Assembly (NCBI GenBank): GCA_027924585.1
Contig: BSBM01000076.1
Span: forward strand, 2,060,501 to 2,124,500
DNA: 64,000 nucleotides
Source of the DNA: Larix kaempferi
Lineage: Eukaryota; Streptophyta; Pinopsida; Pinales; Pinaceae
Direction: 5' to 3'
A program made the position numbers and the translations under genes. Of this stretch, positions 34,448 to 46,660 are shown piece by piece. Position 1 is the stretch's first letter, and every line of letters begins with the position of its first letter. Under the pieces are notes generated by a model. That model was not told where the DNA came from. It worked only from the letters and a program-made list of their open reading frames with translations, and searched no databases.

Positions 34448-34604
34448 ATAGATCCATCTTAACTCTAGATATACAAAGCACCAAAATAAATCCAATCCAT
34501 TGAATTACAAACCTTTCCTCAAACTTTTCACTCTAAAAAATTTTGCACTTCAAGAGATGTGATCCCTCTCAACACTTATAAATCCTGAGTTAAGATGGAT
34601 CTAT
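34448..34604. mobile_element. Candidate MITE with perfect 18-bp inverted ends
   Basis: ATAGATCCATCTTAACTC at 34448-34465 is inverted exactly as GAGTTAAGATGGATCTAT at 34587-34604, enclosing about 121 AT-rich bases. Size and ends fit a small MITE. A TA target duplication is possible because TA lies inside both outer ends, but superfamily is unclear. Confidence 0.5.
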
Positions 34605-35844
34605 ATCAGTTTATTTTAATATAGTGATCCCCTTTTTTTAGCTTTTAGTTTTTCATTTTTATCAAGATAACATATGTTGTAGATGCACTTGATGCTCCTC
34701 AATTCGCCAACTACAAACATATTTTTTGTAAGATGGATAAGATTGTATTACTTCAAAAAAATTGTCCAGATCAAAATTTTCTGGGTCTTCCACTTGGGAG
34801 ACCAGACTAGCCATAGAACAAGAGATTATCATTGTATATCATAACCGAAAATTTGAAGATAACTAGCCATGTAAACAAAAACTATTTGAACTAAAAAACC
34901 AAAAGCATGAACTGGCATAAACTAAGCTATATGATTGTGTCTTAATCTTAAATGGAAATGATAGGCACCTCTTGTCCATGATTATTCTAGTGGTCCTTCT
35001 TGGAAAATTCCAATCCTATGGTGACCTTGAGAGTGAAATTGAGCTTAGAATCCATGTGACAAATTTGCTCCTAGGCTTCGTCTAGGTGAGATAGCACCTT
35101 ATTATGCTTTGCTTTAGTGTCTTGCATTGCTTTGGCAAGAATATTTTTCATTTTCCAGTAAAGGGAAATTATTTTAAAATATTTTGACTACTTAGACCTA
35201 GAGGTACCAACAACGAGAACCAGAGGGCTCATTTCATGCTCAATGTTTTACTGTCAAAGATAACCTTGTTCCATTTTTAGCCAGGATTCCTTACTGGCAA
35301 TTTCTTTTTTAATCCTGGCAAAAGTTTGCTTCCAGTAAATGGCTTCAGCCTCGACTACCTCCTTCATTTCCCTGGTCTACACTTGGCTTCCTTCCCGTGT
35401 CTTCACACTGGCTATGATTGTTATGTACCATCTCAAGGGAGAATACTAGAACTCAACTCATAAATCACATAAAGAGATTAAACCCACCATGTGTTGCTGC
35501 TAGAACTAGTCACTTTCCCCAACACAAGAAGATTTCATAGCTGACTTAGAGACAAATGAATATTATACCCCCACCCAAATGTAGGGAAGAACCAAGTCAA
35601 GTTGAGTAGAACTTGTATGATTAGAATAACAAGGAATGAAAGTGGAAAACTCCAAATCTCTTAACGAGTAGGTTTCCCGAAATTTAGAAATTTCCTTTGG
35701 AGAAATTTAGGTGTATCACAATCATTATTCACAACCTCCCCACCCTTCACCCGAACTATCTTGGTTGTCGTTGTTTTCATGGTGAAGGGGTGGCAAAGTT
35801 GTAACCAGGGGAATCAACAATTGGGGTCGAGCTTGTACTTGCAT
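34605..35844. other. Spacer with a faint minus-strand coding relic
   Basis: On the minus strand about 35400-35270 reads EMKEVVEAEAIYWKQTFARI followed by KKEIASKESWLKMEQ, and about 35130-34980 reads KVLSHLDEA, stop, EQICHMDSK. This is charged, helix-prone and gag-like, but interrupted by several stops. No family was recognised. Confidence 0.3.
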
Positions 35845-36004
35845 GACACGAGGTTGATTCCAGTCCACTACCACTATACCCTTAGACATACCAATGCTAC
35901 CCCATGTGTAATGCCAGGGCTCTTCGAGGTTTGAACAAGCCACGTCACAAGGAGTACCTTAACAATGCACCCTATTGCCAACTCGCCAACTAGTGTACAC
36001 CCCA
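35845..36004 (-). mobile_element. tRNA-derived SINE, copy 1
   Basis: The minus strand starts GGGGTGTACACTAGTTGGCG (A-box-like TAGTTGGCGAGTTGG). A B box GTTCAAACC follows about 50 bases on, with GTTAAGGTACTCCTT between the two boxes, then a body ending near CTGGAATCAACC. It aligns along about 150 bp with the copy at 59176-59326. Paired A and B boxes at the 5' end define a tRNA-related SINE. No clear A-rich tail or target duplication was found. Confidence 0.65.
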
Positions 36005-36020
36005 CAGAGGCAATTAATCT

Positions 36021-36039
36021 TATATATATATATATATAT
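36021..36039. repeat. Short (TA)n
   Basis: About nine TA units. Confidence 0.9.
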
Positions 36040-36346
36040 GCAAAAAGCATAATTTTTTATATAGGCCATTTTTTAGTTATACCTAAGAAATAAGTACAAG
36101 CATTTTACTAGTATTTTTTTCTTTGTTTTAAATATATAAGCAACAAATTGTCTTTTTTATATAAATATATAATTCTAAAAATATATGATTGTACAAATCT
36201 AGATACAAATTCCTTGAGTTTCTACTAAATTTGTTTACTTTTGGTTCTTATGTCCCTCCTGTTAACTTATATTAGAGATTGCTTGTAGGTGTATTTATGT
36301 TCACGGGTGAAGGGATGGATTATGGATTCAAATATTAGGAAGGGAC

Positions 36347-36816
36347 CACTAGTAGAAAAACATAAATATATAACTAAAAAATCTACTAAAAATTGCATAT
36401 AAATGACTATTTTTGGTCACGTGACTATTAGTAGTTTATTGACAGTTACTTATAACACGACTAAATTTATGACTAAAAAAATTTAGTCATTTATTGGTTG
36501 TTCTAATTTGTCAACTTGGTTGTATATTTAGTAGTTTTCTTAGTTATTGATTGTTGTTATTTGGTCATTTATTTAGTAGTTGTAGTCATTCATTGTCGTC
36601 AAAAAGTAGTATATTTAGTCATTTTATTCATTAATTGATGCCAACTTGTAGTATATTTAGTAGTTTTCTTAGTCATTGATTTATGTTATATGGTCATTTA
36701 TTTAGTACTTGTAGTCATTGATTGTCGTCAACAAGTAGTATATTTAGTCATTTTAATCATTAATTGATGTCAACTGTGAGTATATTTAGTCATTTTTATT
36801 CATTGACTTTTGTAGA
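36347..36816 (+). mobile_element. CACTA-like left end with 129-bp subterminal repeats
   Basis: CACTAGTAGAAAAAC at 36347-36361 resembles the CACTACNAGAAAA termini of En/Spm elements. It is followed by TAGTCATTT-rich repeats: GTCGTCAA(A/C)AAGTAGTAT at 36595 and 36724 gives a 129-bp period, with about two and a half units between 36500 and 36815. CACTA elements carry subterminal repeats. The matching right end (TAGTG) was not found, so the element is incomplete or the call is wrong. Confidence 0.35.
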
Positions 36817-36888
36817 TAGGGCACGGAAGAATCGAACCACCAACCTCCTTCCTATAAGGTAGGTGCTCTTCCATTGAGCTAGCACCCT
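36817..36888 (-). tRNA. tRNA-Ile(UAU)-like gene or relic
   Basis: The minus strand folds as a full cloverleaf of 72 nt. Acceptor AGGGTGC pairs with GTGCCCT (two G-U pairs), followed by discriminator A. The D stem GCTC/GAGC has loop AATGGAA. Anticodon stem CCTAC/GAAGG (one A-A mismatch) has loop CTTATAG, giving anticodon TAT. T stem GGTGG/CTTCC (one T-T mismatch) has loop TTCGATT. U8, U33, GG in the D loop and TTC in the T loop are all present; the internal A box TAGCTCAATGG and B box GGTTCGATTCT look good. No CCA is encoded, as in nuclear genes. The two stem mismatches suggest an ageing copy or one of organelle or SINE origin. Confidence 0.6.
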
Positions 36889-39800
36889 CAAATAGAATCA
36901 AAGTTCACACTAAAAAAATAAGTTTAGTTAGATATATAAATCACATTTTATTTTGACTTGTTTTCTTCCATGAGGCACTAATAGTGGCTACACCTTAATT
37001 TTTTGAAGCCATTATTTATCCACAACAATACAACAATCATTAGAAATCATTGGGTAAAGTAATTCATAGCTTACATAGAGTTGCATCATAAACCAATTAA
37101 TCATGCAGGAAATCAAAACAATGACAACTAAAGCAAAAGAAAGCAACCACTATTGCATTTGACAGGTAAACAACTACCCTGTTTTGTTTCATATCTTACT
37201 CAACTTGTGCATATTCAACACAACTATAGACAAATTGACATGTAGTCACTTCCTCTCCATTATCCATATCCATGAAAGAACAACCCTCTACTTCAAACTC
37301 AATTACTGATGAGTTCAATCCCTGAGCAGTACATTTAGAAAAGTGCAACGTAAATAGAAAATATGTACCCAGAATGATTATATGCAACTTTGAGCAGAGC
37401 AGTTCTATTTTTGCATATACCCCCAAAAAATGATGGTGTACCCTAGTGTGTCCAACCTTATACTTGTTTCAGCAAGGGACTTCCCAAGGATGTAGAGATG
37501 TCCCCAAGGCCATCCCCTCCCAAAAGTGGATGTCCCCTACCTATCCCCACCAGCGCCTGGACACGGATGGGAAATCAAGGGATACATCCTTGTGCTACAT
37601 GTCATAAAAATCATTTTGACACTTTATTATAGAACTAGAAATAACAATATTAAATAAGTATTTTCTACAAATTCAGGAATAAACAAGCTCGATGATGTAC
37701 TTAAGTATAATTTCAATTATATCTCTTCGGGTTCATCTTTCAAGCTTCCAATTTATTTTGCACATCCCTACAAAGGTCCCAATTTGATTTTTTAGGGGCT
37801 ATGCTAATCATTGGATCCTACAAATCATTTGAATCAACATAAATTTTGGAAGATGCATATAGAAAAATGTTAAATATCACACAATGAAGATCGTTTGTCA
37901 AAATTCCCTATAAAAGAGGGTTAGAGAGGATAATATGATACCTCTATCCCATATGTTGTTGATGGAGCACTAATATCATCAAATTTTGGGATAGTCGATG
38001 GGGCTATTAGGTTTTATTGAAGTTCCTCATCTCTAGGAAGATAATTCTAGAATTTCATGTCTTTCTTATTGCAAACATGTTAAGTGAATCAACAGTTGTA
38101 GCTATAAAGGAAACATAAATCCCTACCTAATCATAATGTATATTTACCAAATTCAACAAAAAAACATGTATATATCTCCATTTATACATGTAAATTGTGT
38201 ATTCATCATCCCGTTGATCGCAACTTCTTGCATGTCTACTCTACATTGCAAGCCATGTTGCAAGGGGATCTTTTGTGACTGGTTAATATGATAAGTGACT
38301 GTAGTTGTGTCGGGAGAAAACATCTTACTTATTGGAAAGCAATGTGGCTGCAACACCTGTAAGTAAGCCACGCAACTGAATGAGAATAAATTTGTTTTAG
38401 TTGCAGGTTGCAATATACATTTTGATCAATGAATGCAAAATAATGGCTAACAAATACTAGAAAATAATAAATAGAGAAGGAAAGCATGGCTACAATCTCT
38501 AGTAGGTAAAAATTTGTTACGGTGACACAAGAAAAATACAGAACTATTGTATTATCTTAAAATAACACCATTTTTAAGACCTTTTCTATTTTAAATTTAT
38601 ACAATGTGGACTAAATATATAGAATCAAAATATGCTATGCATACCATAGGCCTCATTAAAGTCTCTTATTTTCATATATAGCGCTATACAACGCTTTTGG
38701 TAAACTTAAATAAATCTGACTCCTAATCAAGCATCCAAAAGTAGAGTATGCGTGTGAGAATTCCATACCAAAATAAACAAATTTGAGTCCTATACTTTCA
38801 ATTAAATCTGGAGAACCAAGGAGATCTCTTATATGTTGACTTTTTACTGTCAAGAATCTGAAAAAAAAATGCATCAACTACTCTTTGAGAACCTATTTTA
38901 ATACCATTTTTTTAACACACTAAACCTCTAGCAAGTGCAAGAATAGGTTGGCATTAGACAACTTCGCATATAATAGATGTTACAATGCACATGTTTTCCT
39001 CTGTTTTTTATCACTCATGGTCGTGATCATAGATGCAACTCCATAACATTAAATAAGGTAATATTATGAACTTATAAGCATGGATATACTGATATGACAT
39101 TTTGTATAAGCATAAAGAGAGCAAATCCCCATATATTCTTGAAGCTACAATTTTGAAATGATTATGTCTTTACCGAGGTTCTTATACTTCCCCTTGCCTT
39201 ATTCATGACTCCTTTCCATCCCCATTTCTGTCCCTATTCCCCTATTCTTTCCCCTAATCCTAAGAAATATCATTTTCCAGAAGGGTGTGGAGGGATGGTC
39301 GTGATAACTAATTGCTATGGATTAGATGAGTGGTGGGAAAGGGGAGAAATATATGAATGGATAGATAAGTGCTTCCCTCCACCTCCAGTTGCTCACACAC
39401 GTAGTAGGCTCTTAAGCATATACATGCGAAATGGTCATGCTCATATCTTATAGCAAGATCAATAAGCCATGCAATGGCTAGTCCTTGCCAATCTTATTAA
39501 GAAGCAATGCTCCAAAACATTCTTGGCAACAGAGAATAAGTGTTGAATATTGAGAGCAACATTGATAACCCTCATCAAGTACGTTTTTCCCTTCACCACT
39601 GGCATTGTCTACATATCTGTAAGCAAGGAAAACAGAGCACATATATTATAAGTTCCTTATGAATAATAAATCTGGGATAAAGATGGATATATATTAGTAG
39701 ATCCCACCCTATGAAAAAGAGTATCCAAGCATAGTACCTTAAGCCGAGCGGTTATAGGTTGGTCCAAAATGATTGTTGATGAGGTAAGCATCAGAAACAA

Positions 39801-40668
39801 CAGGGCTTCCCCATACGCTAAGACAACGTTTTCAAGATTTGCAACATTAACGCCCCACCATTATACTTCAAGGCCCAATAGATTTTGCTTATTGATTATG
39901 AAAAATAGTACATTACATTTAAAAAAATTATCAACATGTATACTAAAATAAGTTAATAAAATAGAAAAATACCTATCTAATAATTAATAAACCATGATTG
40001 AAGATATATTTTGATTAAAAAATAATAATTGTAAAAACAATGTAGAGAGGATATCTGCTAGCATCATGGGTGAAAAAGGCCAATGGCACGATTCAACAAT
40101 GTTATTTAGCATAATGTCAGCTTTGCAGAGGGATTCATGCACCATACAAGTGATGGAAAAGCTAACCTTATTTGAGATGACACTTCCTGAATGGACACCT
40201 TCTATTTTCAACCATTTCATTCCATTATTCTCATAACCAACACTGTCATTAATATACTTAACCAATAATATATTGTCAATATTTATATAGAGAGTTAATT
40301 CCATAAATTAACTCATACCAATATGAACTATTGAAATCTACATTGTCCTATTAATATTTATACATTTAATATATTGTCAATATTTCATCCCGGAGATACA
40401 AATTAGCTACTTGTTTAAAGCAAAACAAACAATCACCTAGAACAAGGACATGCTCCTCTAATGGATACTAAAACGGGTATGTCACTCTAGTCTTGTGGTA
40501 AATAACAATTGTTCCATTTATAGTTGCTCTTAACCATGCAATGTGAGCATGCCACCATAGTGTTCCTCTTTGGATCGTTAGAGTGAACTTGTATGTGTAA
40601 TTCTGACCTGTTTGAATGAGGCACTAAGTGATGAATCTTGGTATGGATATAGACCTAAATAATTCCAT
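36889..40668. other. Spacer, no supported gene
   Basis: AT-rich DNA with short frames on both strands and no family features. Around 37490-37600 there is a CCC-rich patch with repeated GATGTCCCC-type words. No exon, RNA gene or element end was recognised. Confidence 0.5.
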
Positions 40669-41146
40669 ATCAGGTCAGGGAACATGTTTACTTAAAAGTA
40701 AAAGCCAAGAAAAGCTCTTTGAATTTGGGAAAATGTGGGAAACTAGCTCCCAGGTTTTCTGGACCGTTTGAAATATTGGCCAAGAAAGGGCCAGTGGCAT
40801 ATGAACTAGCACTACCAGCACATGTAAAAGTGCACAATGTTTTTCATGCATGCTTACTTAAGAAATATGTTTATGATACTAAGCATGTCATTGATTGCTC
40901 CTTGTTACAGGTAGAACCGGAAGGGGAGTTCGTACCAAAACCCCTTCATATTCTGGACAAGAAGGAGAGAGGTGTCACTCATAAAGCGAACCATTATCCA
41001 GTTGAAAGTGCAATGGAAGCACTTTGGGCCTGAAGAGGCCACATGGGAGAATGAAACCACAGTGAAAGAGGCATACCCCTCCTTGTTTCATGGTTTCAGT
41101 TCGAGTCCCTAAACACCGGGACAGTGTTGTTCTAAGCTGGGAGGGA
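40669..41146 (+). pseudogene. Gypsy pol 3'-end fragment (integrase C-terminus/chromodomain side)
   Basis: About 480 bp aligns to 53019-53490 at high identity. The frame reads LSLGKCGKLAPRFSGPFEIL-type sequence (here starting MNLGKCGKL), then GPVAYELALP and VHNVFHACLLKKY. This is the conserved GPF/Y-type segment after the gypsy integrase core. It then frameshifts into a chromodomain-like tail near 41000 (VQWKHFG, WENE). Homology begins abruptly at TATCAGGTCAGGG, so the rest of this copy is missing. It joins an LTR at 41147. Confidence 0.85.
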
Positions 41147-41783
41147 TGTAATATCCCAATAAAAGACTATTTTATTTTATTGTCAATTGTTGTTATGAAC
41201 TTAATTATTGTTGGATAGGTGTTGAGTTAAAAAGAACTCTAGAAACACCCATGTGGTTATTTTGAGTGTTGAGCAAGTGAGCTTAGAATAACACCAAATT
41301 ATTAAATGATGTGAGTAAGTGAGCTCTGGAACATCTGAATTATTGTGGATAGTGTTGAGCCAAGTGGGCTCTGGAATCACTATTAGTTGAATAAGTGTTG
41401 AGATGAGATGCTCTGGAACACTTAAAATCATATTGATTAACTGATGTTGAGCTGGGAGCTCTGGAGCATCATTAATCCATTGATTATTTACTTTAATATT
41501 CAAAATAATTATTATTTTATTCTTTCTAACTGACTGGGGCTGCCACTCAAAGAGGGACTGAGCATGCAAGAGTCTAGACTGATCAATACCTGATAACTAA
41601 AGATCCAACTAGTTGTTAGTGAGTAAAAGTCTAATTTTATTAAATAAAGATTAAAATAAATTTTGAGGATTAAAATAAATTAAATTTCTAATTAAAGATA
41701 AAAACAGAACTGCTAGTGTGTCAGTTAGATGACTGAGTGAGAAAAAAGACCTAATTTCCTAGCAGCCTTGTTCTCATAAATAT

Positions 41784-41791
41784 TATAAATA
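41784..41791 (+). promoter_or_regulatory. LTR TATA box (gypsy)
   Basis: TATAAATA followed by GCAGAGAGAGG, about 640 bp into the LTR; transcription would start near 41815. Confidence 0.55.
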
Positions 41792-43068
41792 GCAGAGAGA
41801 GGAAATTTTCAGGGGCAAGTGTTTCCCAAGTTCACTGGAGGGTTCAGTCATGAATCTGAGCGCTCAAACATCAGATTTCTGATATCTAGTGTGTCCTATT
41901 AAAGAGGACTGTCCTAGAGAGAGGACTGTGAAGATTATTAGGCAGGAAGTTATTCAGAAATATTCACACAAAGGGCTGGTAAATGGACCTTGCAGTGACT
42001 ACTCTGTTGTAGTAAAGAACATATCAAACCACACCTAGGTCTTCTAGATTCTTGTCCTGCTCAGTTCGGCTCGAAGGTGACCGTTGGAACGATCCAGGAA
42101 CAGGTTGCGGTATATGGTTGGGAGGAATGTGGCAGTTCCTAATTCAGTCGGTTTGCAATAAAATACTGATAAGTATCTGTTTGTTGTTTAAGTTATCATG
42201 TTTCAAGTAAATCTATGTTATGTTCAACAATATTGGTTATATTATATGTTTCTAAGATCTGTGTTAAAGTTTCATTAATGCATAAATGTTGTTTGAAAGA
42301 TTATTAAACTTCTAGCATATTCTGTTATAGATCTGAATGTTATTTGAATAAATATTTAAAATAGGACTGTATGTTTTCTTGGAATAAAGTCATTGGCAGA
42401 ATCGCTTAGCCGTGACTTTCAAGTTTAAAATGGATATAGAGAAAGCTCCCATAATTTCCTTATACAAAGAGAGAAATTCCTAAATCTAGGATTTCCGGGC
42501 AAGCCCTAAACTCTGCCCGGATTATATAAATTACTTATATAATATTTACCTATACTTAAGATTTACTTATAAATGGAAAATATTAACTGAACAATAGTAA
42601 AATAATAAATATGCTTTTAAATCCGAAACAAAACCAAATTATGAAATTGACCAGCACACTATACTTCCATCCTAATAACATAAACAACATAACCAAAAAT
42701 CATATGATATAACCTACAGAGTTACCTAGTATAAACCATCTCTTTACAAACATCCACATGATCTCCCATAGCATGATTATATTATTAAACTACACATAAA
42801 GACCATAAATTATGTATATAAACCAAACTCTGGAAATTATTTAGAATTTACCAAATTAGAATTAAAGCATTCACATTTAGCAAACAGAGTAACTATACAT
42901 TTCAGGAGTCATAGCCAATAGAATATGTATAGGAGCCCATGACGTATAAAATCCATAGCGATCCAATGTAGGGATATACCTACTCTTTCCCCATTAAAGG
43001 ATCACCAAAACGCATATGCAATACAATATATGTATTATAAACAGAAATAAAAGACTAACGCTAACAAC

Positions 43069-43582
43069 TGTCAGAGATATGGATCTAACTAAACTAGCTT
43101 ACCTATGTATGCAAAACAATAACATATCAACAATAAGAACATAAAGAGAACAAGAGAAAAGAGTACACCAGATATCCGTGGTTCACCCAATTGAGCTACT
43201 TCCACGGCAAGGTAGTCTTCTATTATCTCCAGAATATCTCCTCCAAGCTTACAGAGAGAAATGCCAATAACCCCAATACAATATAGCAATACTTGTGAAA
43301 GTATGTATCATGATGAGTGGTCCACCAAGGGATGAATGTGAAATACTCCCTTGACTCTATTATATACCAAGAGATGAGGTGGAATTACTCTCACATATTA
43401 CATGTGGGATAATATAATTCTCCATAATAACATCGCTTTATATAATAATGAATATCAAGAGTATATCTTACCATAATAAATATGGGATAGATGTATTACT
43501 CTTTTACATAAGATTGTGGATATCTTCCGACATAATACAAAGACCGATTATTACCTTCCAAGGAATATAAAATATTCCAACA
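43069..43582 (-). mobile_element. 3' LTR of nested element
   Basis: Ends TGTCAGAGAT and TATTCCAACA on the plus strand; preceded on the minus strand by the polypurine tract at 43592-43583. Confidence 0.92.
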
Positions 43583-43592
43583 CTCCCCCTTA
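43583..43592 (-). other. Polypurine tract of nested element
   Basis: TAAGGGGGAG on the minus strand, directly before the 3' LTR start; identical to that of the copia element at 2891. Confidence 0.85.
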
Positions 43593-43794
43593 ATAATGGT
43601 TGGGAGAAAAATCCTATTGTCAAAGGAAGGAAGAAGTCATTACTGCTCCCCCTTTGATGCCAACTTCTAGAAGAACCAAACCTGCAAATTAGAAGAACAC
43701 TTCGGCTGAAGGAATTTGATGAAGAACAACCGCTTCTCACTGAATCATGAAATTGCACACGAACCAGGTTGTACGATGAAACACTAACAAAAAT

Positions 43795-43930
43795 ATTCCC
43801 AGATCTAAACAGAAGCCAACATGGCTACTAGATCCACAAGATGTCGAGAACATGTGACGCAATCCAACAGCAAGGTTCCCAGATCTAAAGAGAAGCCAAC
43901 ATGGCTACTAGATCCACAAGATGCCTAGAT
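43795..43930. repeat. ~80-bp duplication inside nested element
   Basis: TTCCCAGATCTAAA(C/G)AGAAG and CATGGCTACTAGATCCACAA occur together twice, about 80 bp apart. Confidence 0.9.
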
Positions 43931-44579
43931 CACCTCAAGAATCATCACAACCATAACTGATAGCTGAAGAACTCTGATATAACATCCACACCAGTGTACA
44001 GATACCTTCTGACGGCTGATACAACAAAACATGTGGCTAAGAACACCACAATAGTGTACAAAAATACCCAGATGTCCAATACACATACGGATAGCAGACA
44101 TTCTTCCAATCAAGGTGCAATATAAATATCTGTAGAAGACCTCAAACATCAAAGAAACAAGACCCCAATGGTCTATACATCGAAAATGAATACATACAGA
44201 TGAACATCCTGACTTTAACAGTAGAAGGTGGTGCTTCATTATTTCTGGAATGAGATGAAAGCCTAAACATAGAACTTATCTGCACAAGAACTTCCAAGAT
44301 TAAAGCATATAAAGATCATAAAATAAAAGGTGCTCATACATAAATGAAAATGCTTACACACCAAAGGTAAGCAAACATCATATAAAAAAAATGACAACAT
44401 AATATGATCAAATAAAAGATTAACTTGCTCATTAAGGAAAATGAAGTTACTTTTACACATTAAGTGTTAGCCACAACATACAAATAGTGAGCCCAAGATT
44501 TCACTTAAATATATGAAAATTTAGACATCAAGCAACTAATCTTAAGCATAGGTGCATTTCATATTAGTATGATGTTAAT

Positions 44580-45110
44580 ATGCAAGAGATGAATGCCATG
44601 AAAAATGTCAATGCTTCCATATCGGAACGTTAGAGACAAAAAACAAATGTCAATGCTTCCATATAGGAATGTTAGAGACAAGTAAGAACAAGATAACCTC
44701 TGCAATCATAAGAATAGAAATCTCATTGCAACAAAAACAAGGTGCTCGTGATAAATAGTTCAAGATTATAAGATTGCTCAAAGCCATATCAATATTGAGT
44801 AAAAGATGATCGAAATAAACATGACATGAGATATATAAATCAAAATGTTTAATATGATCAATATATAGCAAATTATGATCAACTCATGATATCACTTATA
44901 AAAAATTATGAAATGACAAGTCATTATGGTCTTAATCATGGGTTCATTTCTTGTTAACACTATGTAAATATGCAAGAGATGAAATGCCTTGGAAATGTCA
45001 ATGCTTCCATATAGGAATGTTAGAGACAAACAACACATGTTAATGCTTCCATATAGGAATGTTAGAGACAAATAACAAAGGAACTAGATACAATCTCTGC
45101 AATACATGAG
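44580..45110. repeat. Repeats inside nested element (AATGCTTCCATATAGGAATG)
   Basis: Four copies of the GTCAATGCTTCCATATAGGA block lie as two close pairs (about 44607 and 44650; about 44998 and 45038). Each pair is preceded by ATATGCAAGAGATGAA and followed by CTCTGCAAT, so a unit of about 390 bp was duplicated after a first short duplication. Confidence 0.9.
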
Positions 45111-46133
45111 AAAGAAACTATATCCCAATTAATTAACTTATGACAAGCCAAAAAATTATGATATCACATAGATTCAAAAAATTGACTTTACTCAAGGAAT
45201 TTAATTAGCGAGAGCAGATAATGATCATAAAGATATTACTTATAAAACAATGAAATTGCTTTTACAAAAAGGTCAGCAATAACATATAAATAAAGCAAAT
45301 AATGATAAAAGATAACACATATGAGATTGTTCTTATAAAATTGATTTTATAAACATGACATGATTAGAAATCAACATGATTAAACAAAAAAGAACAAATA
45401 GTTATTAAGTATATTGTTAAAAAATATTAAGCATTAAATGGTTTATAGCTATCATCATGACAAAATACTAGAGATCCATGCCCTTAAAAGATGCCAAATG
45501 TTAGACAAATATATACCAAGAACAAGAAATAATCTCTTAGTAAACATGATTCGAAGCAAAACCTAAATGCAAAAAGATGAATAATAGAAAACTTAAATAC
45601 TTTACCGTACTGATCTGAACCTGCAAAAAACACAGTAAAGGAAAGAGAAACTTTTACTTACAACCCTTGGATTGAGTGCCCAGACTTGCCCATAATTCTA
45701 TTATGTTCGCGAGGGTGGATCTAGAACATCTTTTTTAGTTCCAGAAACAGGTTATAATAAAAATTTTGATAAAAATTGATCGAGTTATGAGGCCAAAACC
45801 AGTGTTGAATCTACCGAAGACGGAAACCTGCACAAAGTCTACCAAACTTGGACAAAAAATTTCGTTTTGACAACCGGAAGATAGATCTCCTTGAGGAGAA
45901 TCAGAAAATCATATAGATTTACAAAAACAACATCAAGAAACCCTTGAAAAATTTCTACAAAAATATACACAACAAGGTTATGGTTAGAAATAAAAAAAAC
46001 TGTAGAAATATGCCCAGATTTGAAGAGAAGCCTAATGGGTACTAGATAGAAAGCAAATCTACAAGAAATAATCAATGCCCAAATGATAAAATATTGTTTG
46101 AAAGCAATAGAAGGTGCTAGATCATAGCAACAA

Positions 46134-46145
46134 GCTCTGATACCA
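46134..46145 (-). other. Primer-binding site of nested element
   Basis: TGGTATCAGAGC on the minus strand, directly adjacent to the 5' LTR end at 46146, with no spacer. Confidence 0.93.
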
Positions 46146-46660
46146 TGTCAGAGATATGGATCTAACTAAACTAGCTTACCTATCTATGCAAACAATAACA
46201 TATCACAGTAAATAAGAACAGAAAGAGAACAAGAGAAAATAGTACACCAGATATACGTGGTTCACCCAATTGGTCTACGTCCACGGGAAGGTAGTCTTCT
46301 ATTATCTCCAGAATATCTCCTCCAAGCTTACAAGAGAGTAATGCCAATAACCCCAATACAATATAATAATACTTGTGAAAGTATGTATCATGTTGAGTGA
46401 TCCACCACGGGATGAATGTGAAAGACTCCCTTGATTCTATTATATACCAAGAGATGAGGAGGAATTACTCTCACATATTACATGTGGGATAATATAATTC
46501 TCCATAATAATATCTCTTTATATAATAATGAATATCAAGAGTATATTTTACCATAATGAATATGGGATAAATGTATTACTCTTTTACATAAGATTGTGGA
46601 TATCTTCCGACATAATACAAAGACATTGTTACCTTCCAAGGAATATAAAATATTCCAACA
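46146..46660 (-). mobile_element. 5' LTR of nested element
   Basis: The partner of 43069-43582, with about 22 substitutions and a few small indels between them by eye. Confidence 0.92.

Larger units (their letters stand above)
43069..46660 (-). mobile_element. Complete coding-less copia-type LTR element with 5-bp target duplication
   Basis: Two LTRs of about 514 bp (43069-43582 and 46146-46660; roughly 95% identical by eye) flank about 2.56 kb. Flanking ACAAC at 43064-43068 and 46661-46665 is the target duplication. On the minus strand the 5' LTR (46660 down to 46146) starts TGTTGGAATATTTT and ends ATCTCTGACA. A primer-binding site follows immediately, and the internal region ends in AAGGGGGAG before the 3' LTR. 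The internal region has no gag, RT or integrase frame, so it is a non-autonomous element (LARD/TRIM-like, intermediate size) inserted in the gypsy LTR. Confidence 0.93.

Noticed and set aside
41201-41569. Minus-strand frames in both gypsy LTR copies (also 53545-53952)
   Set aside because: They are open in both copies only because the LTR sequence is shared; no protein features and the strand is opposite to the element.
43925-46075. Minus-strand short frames in the nested element as gag or pol
   Set aside because: On the coding strand of the element, but hydrophobic and low-complexity, without capsid, zinc-knuckle, RT or integrase motifs.
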